Shown here one piece after another: positions 13,291 through 26,500 of a DNA stretch of 64,000 bases. This DNA is from Clusia tigrina (Eukaryota > Arthropoda > Insecta > Diptera > Clusiidae). Location of the stretch: assembly GCA_920105625.2 (NCBI GenBank), contig OV050030.1, positions 112,574,814 to 112,638,813 on the forward strand, given 5' to 3'. The position numbers and the translations under genes were made by a program. The notes beneath the pieces were generated by a model. The model was given only the letters and a program-made list of their open reading frames with translations. It was not told where the DNA came from and made no database searches. The stretch's first letter is position 1; every line of letters begins with the position of its first letter.

Positions 13291-15610
13291 TGATTTGGGA
13301 CTCAAGGGTAGCATAGCTATGAGCGATAGCTTAAATTAATAAGAGGCACGATGACTTTATTGTCACAAAATTTCAAGGTTTTATGACGCTCCAGTAAAAA
13401 GTTAAAAGCATTTGATTGTTGCAAGTTTTGATAGGTATAGGACGCACCGTATATAAGTTAGGACGAATCGTATAGAAGTTAGGTCCATTTGAAGTTTTAT
13501 AAGTGTTTTATATTGGAGTCAAGGGTAGCATAGCTATGAGCGATAGCTTAAATTTAAAAAAAGAGTCTCGAGTACTTTATTGTCACAAAATTTCAAGATT
13601 TTATTACGCTCCAGTAAAAAGTTTCAAGCATTTGATTGTTGCAAATTTTGATAGGTATAGGACGCACCGTATAGAAGTTAGGGCCATTTGAAGTTTTATC
13701 AGTGTTTGATTTGGGACTCAAGGGCAGCATAGCTATGAGCGATACCTTAAATTAATAAGAGGCACGAGTACTTTATTGTCACAAAATTTCAAGATTTTAT
13801 TACGCTCCAGTAAAAAGCTACAAGCATTTAAATGTTGCAAACTTTGATAGGTATAGGACGCACCGTATAGAAGTTAGGGCCATTTGAAATTTTATCAGTG
13901 TTTGATTTGGGGCTCAAGGGTAGCTTACCTATGAGCGTGAGCTTAAATTAATAAGAGGCACGATGACTTTATTGTCACAAAATTTCAAGGTTTTATGACG
14001 CTCCAGTAAAAAGTTAAAAGCATTTGAATGTTGCAAAGTTTGATAGGTATAGGACGCAACGTATGGAAGTTAGGGCCATTTGAAGTTATATCAGTGTTTG
14101 ATTTGGGACTCAAGGGTAGCTTAGCTATGAACGATAGCATAAATTGACAAGAGGCACGAGTACTTTATTGTCACAAAATTTCAAGATTCTATTACGCTCC
14201 AGTAAAAAGTTACAAGCATTAGAATGTTGCAAACTTTTATAGGTATAGGACGCACCGTATAGAAGTTAGGGCCATTTGAAATTTTTCACTGTTTGATTTG
14301 GGACTCTAGGGTAGCATAGCTATGAGCGATAGCTTAAATTAATAAGAGGCACGAGTACTTTATTGTCACAAAACTTCAAGTTTTTATTACGCTCCAGTAA
14401 AAAGTTACAAGCATTTAAATGTTGCAAACTTTGATAGGTGTATGACCGTATAGGAGTTAGGGCCATTTGATATTTTATCAGTGTTTGATTTGGGACTAAA
14501 GGGTATCTTAGCTATGAGCGATAGCTTAAATTAATAAGAGGCACGAGTTCTTTCTTGTCACAAAATTTCAAGGTTTTATGACGCTCCAGTAAAAAGTTAC
14601 AAGCATTTGATTGTTGCAAATTTGGATAGGTATAGGACGCAGTATATATATGTTAGGATGTACCGTATAGAAGTTAGGGCCATTTGAAGTTTTATAAGTG
14701 TTTTATATTGGAGTCAAGGGTAGCATAGCTATGAGCGATAGCTTAAATTGACAAGACTCTCGAGTATTTTATTGTCAGAAAATTTCAAGATTTTATTACG
14801 CTCCAGTAAAAATTAACAAGCATTTAAATGTTGCAAACTTTGATAGGTGTAGGACGCACCGTATAGAAGTTAGGGCCATTTGAAGTTTTATCAGTGTTTG
14901 ATTTGGGACTCAAGGGTAGCATAGCTATGAGCGATAAGTTAAATTAATAAGAGGCACGATGACTTTATTGTCACAAAATTTCAAGGTTTTATGACGCTCC
15001 AGTAAAAAGTTAAAAGCATTTGATTGTTGAAAGTTTTGATAGGTATAGGACGCACCGTATAGAAGTTAGGGCCATTTGGAGTTTTATCAGTGTTTGATTT
15101 GGGATTCAAGGGTAGCATAGCTATGAGCGATAGCTTAAATTGACAAGAGGCACGAGTACTTTCTTTTCACAAAATTTCAAGATTTTATTACGCTCCAGTA
15201 AAAAGTTACAAGCATTTAAATGTTGCAAACTTTGATAGGTGTATGACCGTATAGAAGTTAGGGCCATTTGAAATTTTATCAGTGTTTGATTTGGGGCTCA
15301 AGGGTAGCTTACCTATGAGCGTGAGGTTAAATTAATAAGAGGCACGATGACTTTATTGTCACAAAATTTCAAGGTTTTATGACGATCCAGTAAAAAGTTA
15401 AAAGCATTTGAATGTTGCAAAGTTTGATAGGTATAGGACGCACCGTATGGAAGTTAGGGCCATTTGAAGTTATATCAGTGTTTGATTTGGGACTCAAGGG
15501 TAGCTCAGCTATGAACGATAGCATAAATTGACAAGAGGCACGAGTACTTTATTGTCACAAAATTCCAAGATTCTATTACGCTCCAGTAAAAAGTTACAAG
15601 CATTAGAATG
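13060..15610. repeat. Long higher-order satellite block, copy a (offset ~5153)
   Basis: About 13 consecutive monomers recur at 18216-20763. Shared rare landmarks include GGACGAATCG (13462 and 18618), GTGTATGACCGTATAGGAG (14438 and 19591), GGACGCAGTATATATATG (14635 and 19788) and CCATTTGGAGTTTTATC (15071 and 20224). The offset stays at 5153-5156 bp across the block and differences are few. Confidence 0.85.
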
Positions 15611-16248
15611 TTGCAAACTTTTATAGGTATAGGACGCACCGTATAGAAGTTAGGGCCATTTGAAATTTTTCACTGTTTGATTTGGGACTCTAGGGTAGCA
15701 TAGCTATGAGCGATAGCTTAAATTAATAAGAGGCACGAGTACTTTATTGTCACAAAATTTCAAGTTTTTATTACGCTTCAGTAAAAAGTTACAAGCATTT
15801 AAATGTTGCAAACTTTGATAGGTGTATGACCGTATAGGAGTTAGGGCCATTTGATATTTTATCAGTGTTTGATTTGGGACTCAAGGGTATCTTAGCTATG
15901 AGCGATAGCTTAAATTAATAAGAGGCACGAGTTCTTTCTTGTCACAAAATTTCAAGGTTTTATGACGCTCCAGTAAAAAGTTACAAGCATTTGAATGTTG
16001 CAAACTTTGATAGGTATAGGACACACCGTATATAAGTTAGGACGCACCGGAAACAAGTTAGGGTCATTTGAAGTTTTATAAGTGTTCTATTATGGAGTCA
16101 AAGGTAACATAGCTATGAACGATAGCTTCAATTGACAAGAGGAACGAGAACTTTATTGTCACAAAATTTCAAGATTTTATTACGCTCCAGTAAAAGGTTA
16201 CAAGCATTTGAATGTTGCAAACTTTGACAGGTATAGGACGCACCGTAT

Positions 16249-17059
16249 GGAAGTTAGGGCCATTTGAAGTTATATCAGTGTTTGATTTGGGACTCAAGGG
16301 TAGCATAGCTATGAACGATTGCTTAAATTGACAAGAGGCACGAGTACTTTATTGTCACAAAATTTTAAAATTTTATTACGCTCCAGTAAAAAGTTACAAG
16401 CATTTAAATTTCACAAACTTTGATAGGTGTAGGATGCACCGTATAGAAGTTAGGGCCATTTGAAGTATATCAGTGTTTGATTTGGGACTCAAGCATAGCT
16501 ATGAGCGATAGCTTAAATTGATAAGAGGCACGAGTACTTTATTGTCACAAAATTTCAAGATTTTATTACGCTTCAGTAAAAAGTTACAAGAATTTCAATG
16601 TTCCAAACTTTGATAGAGCTAGGACGCACCGTATAGAAGTTAGGGCCATTTGAAATTTTTTCAGTGTTTGCTTTGGGACTCAAGGGTAGCATAGTTATGA
16701 GCGATAGCTTAAATTAATAAGAGGTACTAGTACTTTATTGTCACAAAATTTCAAGGTTTTCTGACGCTCCAGTAAAAAGTTACAAGCATTTAAATGTTGC
16801 AAACTTTGATAGGTATAGGACGCACCGTATAGAAGTTAGGGCCATTTGAAATTTTATCAGTGTTTGATTTGGTGCTCAAAGGTAGCATAGCTATGAGCGA
16901 TAGCTTAAATTGGCAAGAGGTACGAGTACTTTATTGTCACAAAATTTCAAGATTTTATTACGCTCCAGTAAAAAGTTACAAGCATTTGCATGTTCCAAAC
17001 TTTGATAGGTATAGAACGCACCGTATAGAAGTTAGAGCCATTTGAAATTTTTCACTCTT
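16249..17059. repeat. Higher-order satellite block, copy b (offset 3769)
   Basis: This is the second copy of the block at 12480-13290. Just after 17059 the array continues as the sequence found near 14010 instead of 13300, which is a clear switch point between repeat registers. Confidence 0.8.
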
Positions 17060-18215
17060 TGATTTGGGACTCAAGGGTAGCATAGCTATGAGCGATAGCT
17101 TAAATTAATAAGAGGCACGATGACTTTATTGTCACAAAATTTCAAGGTTTTATGACGCTCCAGTAAAAAGTTAAAAGCATTTGAATGTTGCAAAGTTTGA
17201 TAGGTATAGGACGCAACGTATGGAAGTTAGGGCCATTTGAAGTTATATCAGTGTTTGATTTGGGACTCAAGGGTAGCTTAGCTATGAACGATAGCATAAA
17301 TTGACAAGAGGCACGAGTACTTTATTGTCACAAAATTTCAAGATTCTATTACGCTCCAGTAAAAAGTTACAAGCATTAGAATGTTGCAAACTTTTATAGG
17401 TATAGGACGCACCGTATAGAAGTTAGGGCCATTTGAAATTTTTCACTGTTTGATTTGGGACTCTAGGGTAGCATAGCTATGAGCGATAGCTTAAATTAAT
17501 AAGAGGCACGAGTACTTTATTGTCACAAAATTTCAAGTTTTTATTACGCTCCAGTAAAAAGTTACAAGCATTTAAATGTTGCAAACTTTGATAGGTGTAT
17601 GACCGTATAGGAGTTAGGGCCATTTGATATTTTATCAGTGTTTGATTTGGGACTCAAGGGTATCTTAGCTATGAGCGATAGCTTAAATTAATAAGAGGCA
17701 CGAGTTCTTTCTTGTCACAAAATTTCAAGGTTTTATGACGCTCCAGTAAAAAGTTACAAGCATTTGATTGTTGCAAATTTTGATAGGTATAGGACGCAGT
17801 ATATACATGTTAGGATGTACCGTATAGAAGGTAGGGCCATTTGAAGTTTTATAAGTGTTTTATATTGGAGTCAAGGGTAGCATAGCTATGAGCGATAGCT
17901 TAAATTGACAAGACTCTCGAGTATTTTATTGTCAGAAAATTTCAAGATTTTATTACGCTCCAGTAAAAATTAACAAGCATTTAAATGTTGCAAACTTTGA
18001 TAGGTGTAGGACGCACCGTATAGAAGTTAGGGCCATTTGAAGTTTTATCAGTGTTTGATTTGGGACTCAAGGGTAGCATAGCTATGAGCGATAGCTTAAA
18101 TTAATAAGAGGCACGATGACTTTATTGTCACAAAATTTCAAGGTTTTATGACGCTCCAGTAAAAAGTTACAAGCATTTAAATGTTGCAAACTTTGATAGG
18201 TATAGGACGCACCGT

Positions 18216-20763
18216 ATAGAAGTTAGGGCCATTTGAAATTTTATCAGTGTTTGATTTGGTGCTCAAAGGTAGCATAGCTATGAGCGATAGCTTAAATTGG
18301 CAAGAGGTACGAGTACTTTCTTGTCACAAAATTTCAAGATTTTTTTACGCTCCAGTAAAACGTTACAAGCATTTGCATGTTCCAAACTTTGATAGGTATA
18401 GGACGCACCGTATAGAAGTTAGGGCCATTTGAAATTTTTCACTCTTTGATTTGGGACTCAAGGGTAGCATAGCTATGAGCGATAGCTTAAATTAATAAGA
18501 GGCACGATGACTTTATTGTCACAAAATTTCAAGGTTTTATGACGCTCCAGTAAAAAGTTAAAAGCATTTGATTGTTGCAAGTTTTGATAGGTATAGGACG
18601 CACCGTATATAAGTTAGGACGAATCGTATAGAAGTTAGGTCCATTTGAAGTTTTATAAGTGTTTTATATTGGAGTCAAGGGTAGCATAGCTATGAGCGAT
18701 AGCTTAAATTGACAAGAGTCTCGAGTACTTTATTGTCACAAAATTTCAAGATTTTATTACGCTCCAGTAAAAAGTTTCAAGCATTTGATTGTTGCAAATT
18801 TTGATAGGTATAGGACGCACCGTATAGAAGTTAGGGCCATTTGAAGTTTTATCAGTGTTTGATTTGGGACTCAAGGGCAGCATAGCTATGAGCGATACCT
18901 TAAATTAATAAGAGGCACGAGTACTTTATTGTCACAAAATTTCAAGATTTTATTACGCTCCAGTAAAAAGCTACAAGCATTTAAATGTTGCAAACTTTGA
19001 TAGGTATAGGACGCACCGTATAGAAGTTAGGGCCATTTGAAATTTTATCAGTGTTTGATTTGGGGCTCAAGGGTAGCTTACCTATGAGCGTGAGCTTAAA
19101 TTAATAAGAGGCACGATGACTTTATTGTCACAAAATTTCAAGGTTTTATGACGCTCCAGTAAAAAGTTAAAAGCATTTGAATGTTACAAAGTTTGATAGG
19201 TATAGGACGCAACGTATGGAAGTTAGGGCCATTTGAAGTTATATCAGTGTTTGATTTGGGACTCAAGGGTAGCTTAGCTATGAACGATAGCATAAATTGA
19301 CAAGAGGCACGAGTACTTTATTGTCACAAAATTTCAAGATTCTATTACGCTCCAGTAAAAAGTTACAAGCATTAGAATGTTGCAAACTTTTATAGGTATA
19401 GGACGCACCGTATAGAAGTTAGGGCCATTTGAAATTTTTCACTGTTTGATTTGGGACTCTAGGGTAGCATAGCTATGAGCGATAGCTTAAATTAATAAGA
19501 GGCACGAGTACTTTATTGTCACAAAATTTCAAGTTTTTATTACGCTCCAGTAAAAAGTTACAAGCATTTAAATGTTGCAAACTTTGATAGGTGTATGACC
19601 GTATAGGAGTTAGGGCCATTTGATATTTTATCAGTGTTTGATTTGGGACTCAAGGGTATCTTAGCTATGAGCGATAGCTTAAATTAATAAGAGGCACGAG
19701 TTCTTTCTTGTCACAAAATTTCAAGGTTTTATGACGCTCCAGTAAAAAGTTACAAGCATTTGATTGTTGCAAATTTTGATAGGTATAGGACGCAGTATAT
19801 ATATGTTAGGATGTACCGTATAGAAGTTAGGGCCATTTGAAGTTTTATAAGTGTTTTATATTGGAGTCAAGGGTAGCATAGCTATGAGCGATAGCTTAAA
19901 TTGACAAGACTCTCGAGTATTTTATTGTCAGAAAATTTCAAGATTTTATTACGCTCCAGTAAAAATTAACAAGCATTTAAATGTTGCAAACTTTGATAGG
20001 TGTAGGACGCACCGTATAGAAGTTAGGGCCATTTGAAGTTTTATCAGTGTTTGGTTTGGGACTCAAGGGTAGCATAGCTATGAGCGATAGCTTAAATTAA
20101 TAAGAGGCACGATGACTTTATTGTCACAAAATTTCAAGGTTTTATGACGCTCCAGTAAAAAGTTAAAAGCATTTGATTGTTGAAAGTTTTGATAGGTATA
20201 GGACGCACCGTATAGAAGTTAGGGCCATTTGGAGTTTTATCAGTGTTTGATTTGGGATTCAAGGGTAGCATAGCTATGAGCGATAGCTTAAATTGACAAG
20301 AGGCACGAGTACTTTATTGTCACAAAATTTCAAGATTTTATTACGCTCCAGTAAAAAGTTACAAGCATTTAAATGTTGCAAACATTGATAGGTGTATGAC
20401 CGTATAGAAGTTAGGGCCATTTGAAATTTTATCAGTGTTTGATTTGGGGCTCAAGGGTAGCTTACCTATGAGCGTGAGCTTAAATTAATAAGAGGCACGA
20501 TGAGTTTATTGTCACAAAATTTCAAGGTTTTATGACGATCCAGTAAAAAGTTAAAAGCATTTGAATGTTGCAAAGTTTGATAGGTATAGGACGCACCGTA
20601 TGGAAGTTAGGGCCATTTGAAGTTATATCAGTGTTTGATTTGGGACTCAAGGGTAGCATAGCTATGAACGATGGCATAAATTGACAAGAGGCCCGAGTAC
20701 TTTATTGTCACAAAATTTCAAGATTTTATTACGCTCCAGTAAAAAGTTACAAGCATTTGAATG
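18216..20763. repeat. Long higher-order satellite block, copy b (offset ~5153)
   Basis: This is the second copy of the block at 13060-15610. The small change of offset comes from a short insertion in copy a near 13555, where AAATTTAAAAAAAGAG replaces AAATTGACAAGAG. Confidence 0.85.
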
Positions 20764-21554
20764 TTGCAAACTTTAATAGGTATAGGACGCACCGTATAGA
20801 AGTTAGGGTCATTTGAAATTTTATCAGTGTTTGATTTGGGGCTCAAGGGTAGCTTACCTATGAGCGTGAGCTTAAATTAATAAGAGGCACGATGACTTTA
20901 TTGTCACAAAATTTCAAGGTTTTATGACGCTCCAGTAAAAAGTTAAAAGCATTTGAATGTTGCAAAGTTTGATAGGTATAGGACGCAACGTATGGAAGTT
21001 AGGGCCATTTGAAGTTATATCAGTGTTTGATTTGGGACTCAAGGGTAGCTTAGCTATGAACGATAGCATAAATTGACAAGAGGCACGAGTACTTTATTGT
21101 CACAAAATTTCAAGATTCTATTACGCTCCAGTAAAAAGTTACAAGCATTAGAATGTTGCAAACTTTTATAGGTATAGGACGCACCGTATAGAAGTTAGGG
21201 CCATTTGAAGTTTTATCAGTGTTTGATTCGGGACTCAAGGGCAGCATAGCTATGAGCGACAGCTTAAATTAATAAGAGGCACGAGTACTTTATTGTCACA
21301 AAATTTCAAGGTTTTATTACGCTCCAGTAAAAAGTTAAAAGCATTTGCTTGTTGCAAACTTTGATAGGCATAGGACGCACCGTATAGAAGTTAGGGCCAT
21401 TTGGAGTTTTATCAGTGTTTGATTTGGGATTCAAGGGTAGCATAGCTATGAGCGATAGCTTAAATTGACAAGAGGCACGAGTACTTTACTGTCAAAAAAT
21501 TTCAGGATTTTATTACGCTCCAGTAAAAAGCTACAAGCATTTAAATGTTGCAAA

Positions 21555-22370
21555 CTTTGATAGGTGTAAGACGCACCGTATAGAAGTTAGGGCCATTTGA
21601 ACTTTTATCAGTGTTTGATTTGGGACTCAAGGGTAGCATAGCTATGAGCGATAGATTAAATTGATAAGAGGCACGAGTACTTTATTGTCACAAAATTTCA
21701 AGGTTTTGTGACGCTCCAGTAAAAAGTTAAAAGCATTTGATTGTTGCAAGTTTTGATAGGTATAGGACGCACCGTATATAAGTTAGGACGAATCGTATAG
21801 AAGTTAGGTCCATTTGAAGTTTTATAAGTGTTTTAGATTGGTGTCAAGGGTAGCATAGCTATGAGCGATAGCTTAAATTGACAAGAGTCTCGAGTACTTT
21901 ATTGTCACAAAATTTCAAGATTTTATTACGCTCCAGTAAAAAGTTTCAAGCATTTGATTGTTGCAAATTTTGATAGGTATAGGACGCACCCTATAGAAGC
22001 TAGGGCCATTTGAAGTTTTATCAGTGTTTGATTCGGGACTCAAGGGCAGCATAGCTATGAGCGACAGCTTAAATTAATAAGAGGCACGAGTACTTTATTG
22101 TCACAAAATTTCAAGGTTTTATTACGCTCCAGTAAAAAGTTAAAAGCATTTGATTGTTGCAAACTTTGATAGGCATAGGACGCACCGCATAGAAGTTAGG
22201 GCCATTTGGAGTTTTATCAGTGTTTGATTTGGGATTCAAGGGTAGCATAGCTATGAGCGATAGCTTAAATTTACAAGAGGCACGAGTACTTTATTGTCAC
22301 AAAATTTCAAGATTTTATTACGCTCCAGTAAAAAGTTACAAGCATTTAAATATTGCAAACTTTGATAGGT
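21555..22370. repeat. Higher-order satellite block, copy a (offset 1193)
   Basis: This six-monomer period block is repeated 1193 bp downstream. Shared variants are the GAACTTTTATCAG head, GGTTTTGTGACGC, GACGAATCG, CACCCTATAGAAGCTAGG and GATTCGGGACTC. Confidence 0.85.
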
Positions 22371-22747
22371 GTATGACCGTATAGAAGTTAGGGCCATTTG
22401 AAATTTTATCAGTGTTTGATTTGGGGCTCAAGGGTAGCTTACCTATGAGCGTGAGCTTAAATTAATAAGAGGCACGATGACTTTATTGTCACAAAATTTC
22501 AAGGTTTTATGACGCTCCAGTAAAAAGTTAAAAGCATTTGAATGTTGCAAAGTTTGATAGGTATAGGACGCAACGTATGGAAGTTAGTTCCATTTGAAGT
22601 TATATCAGTGTTTGATTTGGGACTCAAGGGTAGCTTAGCTATGAACGATAGCATAAATTGACAAGAGGCACGAGTACTTTATTATCACAAAATTTCAAGA
22701 TTCTATTACGCTCCAGTAAAAATTTAGAAGCATCTAAATGTTGCAAA

Positions 22748-23563
22748 CTTTGATAGGTGTAAGACGCACCGTATAGAAGTTAGGGCCATTTGAACTTTTA
22801 TCAGTGTTTGATTTGGGACTCAAGGGTAGCATAGCTATGAGCGATAGATTAAATTGATAAGAGGCACGAGTACTTTATTGTCACAAAATTTCAAGGTTTT
22901 GTGACGCTCCAGTAAAAAGTTAAAAGCAATTGATTGTTGCAAGTTTTGATAGGTATAGGACGCACCGTATATAAGTTAGGACGAATCGTATAGAAGTTAG
23001 GTCCATTTGAAGTTTTATAAGTGTTTTAGATTGGAGTCAAGGGTAGCATAGCTATGAGCGATAGCTTAAATTGACAAGAGTCTCGAGTACTTTATTGTCA
23101 CAAAATTTCAAGATTTTATTACGCTCCAGTAAAAAGTTTCAAGCATTTGATTGTTGCAAATTTTGATAGGTATAGGACGCACCCTATAGAAGCTAGGGCC
23201 ATTTGAAGTTTTATCAGTGTTTGATTCGGGACTCAAGGGCAGCATAGCTATGAGCGACAGCTTAAATTAATAAGAGGCACGAGTACTTTATTGTCACAAA
23301 ATTTCAAGGTTTTATTACGCTCCAGTAAAAAGTTAAAAGCATTTGATTGTTGCAAACTTTGATAGGCATAGGACGCACCGCATAGAGTTAGGGCCATTTG
23401 GAGTTTTATCAGTGTTTGATTTGGGATTCAAGGGTAGCATAGCTATGAGCGACAGCTTAAATTGACAAGAGGCACGAGTACTTTATTGTCACAAAATTTC
23501 AAGATTTTATTACGCTCCAGTAAAAAGTTACAAGCATATAAATGTTGCAAACTTTGATAGGTG
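22748..23563. repeat. Higher-order satellite block, copy b (offset 1193)
   Basis: This is the second copy of the block at 21555-22370, in tandem with it. Single-base differences (for example AAGCAATTG for AAGCATTTG, and loss of an A in CATAGAGTTAG) show that it is a real second copy. Confidence 0.85.
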
Positions 23564-26500
23564 TATGACCGTATAGGAGTTAGGGCCATTTGAAATTTTA
23601 TCAGTGTTTGATTTGGGACTCAAGGGTATCTTAGCTATGAGCGATAGCTTAAATTAATAAGAGGCACGAGTACTTTTTTGTCACAAAATTTCAAGGTTTT
23701 ATTACGCTCCAGTAAAAAGTTACAGCCATTTTATTGTTGCAAATTTTGATAGGTATAGGACGCAGAATATATATGTTAGGATGTACCGTATAGAAGTTAG
23801 GGCCATTTGAAGTTTTATAAGTGTTTTATATTGGAGTCAAGGGTAGCATAGCTATGAGCGATAGCTTAAATTGACAAAACTCTCGAGTATTTTATTGTCA
23901 GAAAATTTCAAGATTTTATTACGCTCCAGTAAAAATTAAAAAGCATTTAAATGTTGCAAACTTTGATAGGTGTAGGACGCACCGTATAGAAGTTAGGGCC
24001 ATTAGAAGTTTTATCAGTGTTTGATTTGGGACTCAAGGGTAGCATAGCTATGAGCGATAGCTTAAATTGATAAGAGGCACGAGTACTTTATTGTCACAAA
24101 ATTTCAAGATTTTATTACGCTCCAGTAAAAAGTTACAAGCATTTGATTGTTGCAAGTTTTAATAGGTATAGGACGCACCGTATATAAGTTAGGACGAATC
24201 GTATAGAAGTTAGGTCCATTTGAAGTTTTATAAGTGTTTTATATTGGAGTCAAGGGTAGCATAGCTATGAGCGATAGCTTAAATTGACAAGAGTCTCGAG
24301 TACTTTATTGTCACAAAATTTCAAGATTTTATTACGCTCCAGTAAAAAGTTACAAGCATTTGATTGTTGCAAATTTTGATAGGTATAGGACGCACCGTAT
24401 AGAAGTTAGGGCCATTTAAAGTTTTATCAGTGTTTGATTTGGGACTCAAGGGCAGCATAGCTGTGAGCGATAGCTTAAATTAATAAGAGGCACGAGTACT
24501 TTATTGTCACAGAATTTCAAGATTTTATTACGCTCCAGTAAAAAGTTACAAGAATTTGATTGTTGCAAATTTTGATAGGTATAGGACGCAACGTATATAA
24601 GTTAGGACACACCGTATAGAAGTTAGGGCCATTTGAAGTTTTATAAGTGTTTTATATTGGAGTAAAGGGTAGCATAGCAATGAGCGATAGCTTAAATTGA
24701 CAATAGTCTCGAGAACTTTATTGTCACAAAATTTCAAGATTTTATTACGCTCCAGTAAAAATTTAGAAGTATTTAAATGTTGCAAACTTTGATAGATGTA
24801 GGAAGCACCGTATAGAAGTTATGGCCATTTGAAGTTTTATCAGTGTTTTATTTTGGAGTCAAGGGTAGCATAACTATAAGCGATAGCTTAAATTGATAAG
24901 AGGCACGAGAACTTTATTGTCACAAAATTTCAAGGTTTTCTGACGCTCCAGTAAAGAGTTACAAGCATTTGAATGTTCCAAACTTTGATAGGTATAGGAC
25001 ACACCGTATAGAAGTTAGGACCATTTGAAGTTTTATCAGTGTTTAATTTGGGACTCAAGGTAAGCATAGCTATGAGCGATAACTTTAATTGACAAGAGGC
25101 ACGATTACTTTATTGTCACAAAATTTCAAGGTTTTATTACGCTCCAGTAAAAAGTTAATTGCATTTGATTGTTGCAAATTTTGATAGGTATAGGACGCAG
25201 TGTATATATGTTAGGACGCACCGTATAGAAGTTAGGGCCATTTGAAGTTTTATAAGTGTTTTATATTGGAGTAAAGGGTAGCATAGCTATGAGCGATAGC
25301 TTAAATTGACAAGAGTCTCGAGTACTTTATTGTCACAAAATTTCAAGATTTTATTACGCTCCAGTAAAAAGTTACAAGCATTTGATTGTTGCAAATTTTG
25401 ATAGGTATAGGACGCACCGTATAGAAGTTAGGGCCATTTGAAATTTTTTCAGTGTTTGCTTTGGGACTCAAGGGTAGCATAGTTATGAGCGATAGCTTAA
25501 ATTAATAAGAGGTACTAGTACTTTATTGTCACAAAATTTCAAGGTTTTCTGACGCTCCAGTAAAGAGTTACAAGCATTTAAATGTTGCAAACTTTGATAG
25601 GTATAGGACGCACCGTTTATAAGTTAGGACGCACCGTATAGAAGTTAGGGCCATTTGAAGTTTTATCAGGGTTTGATTTGTTGCTCAAAGGTAGCATAGC
25701 TATGAGCGATAGCTTAAATTGACAAGAGGTACGAGTTCTTTAATGTTACAAAATTTCCAGATTTTATTACGCTCCAGTAAAAAGTTACAAGCATTTGAAT
25801 GTTCCAAACTTTGATAGGTATAGGACACACCGTATAAAAGTTAGGACCATTTGAAATTTTATCAATGTTTGATTTGGGACTCAAGGTAAGCATAGCTATG
25901 AGCGATAACTTTAATTGACAAGAGGCACGAGCACTTTATTGTCACAAAATTTCAAGGTTTTATTACGCTCCAGTAAAAAGTTAATTGCATTTGATTGTTG
26001 CAAATTTTGATAGGTATAGGACGCAGTGTATATATGTCAGGACGCACCGTATAGAAGTTAGGGCCACTTTAAGTTTTATCAGTGTTTTATTTTGGAGTCA
26101 AGGGTAGCATAACTATAAGCGATAGCTTAAATTGATAAGAGGCACGAGTACTTTATTGTCACAAAATTTTATGGTTTTATGACGGTCCAGTAAAAAGTTA
26201 CAAGCATTTGATTGCTGCAAACTTTGATAGGTATAGGACGCACCGTATATAAGCTAGGACGCACCGGGTAGAAGTTAGGGCCATTTGAAGCTTTATAAGT
26301 GTTTTATATTGGAGTTAAGGGTAGCATAGCTATGAGCGATAGCTTAAATTGATAAGAGGCACGAGTATTTTATTGTCACAAAATTTCAAGATTTTATTAC
26401 GCTCAAGTAAAAAGTTACAAGAATTTGAATGTTCCAAACTTTGATAGATCTAGGACGCACCGTATAGAAGTTAGGCCCATTTGAAATTTTTTCAGTGTTT

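Noticed and set aside
24546..24785. 79-codon minus-strand frame in the satellite
   Set aside because: It consists wholly of satellite sequence and is open by chance in AT-rich repeat.
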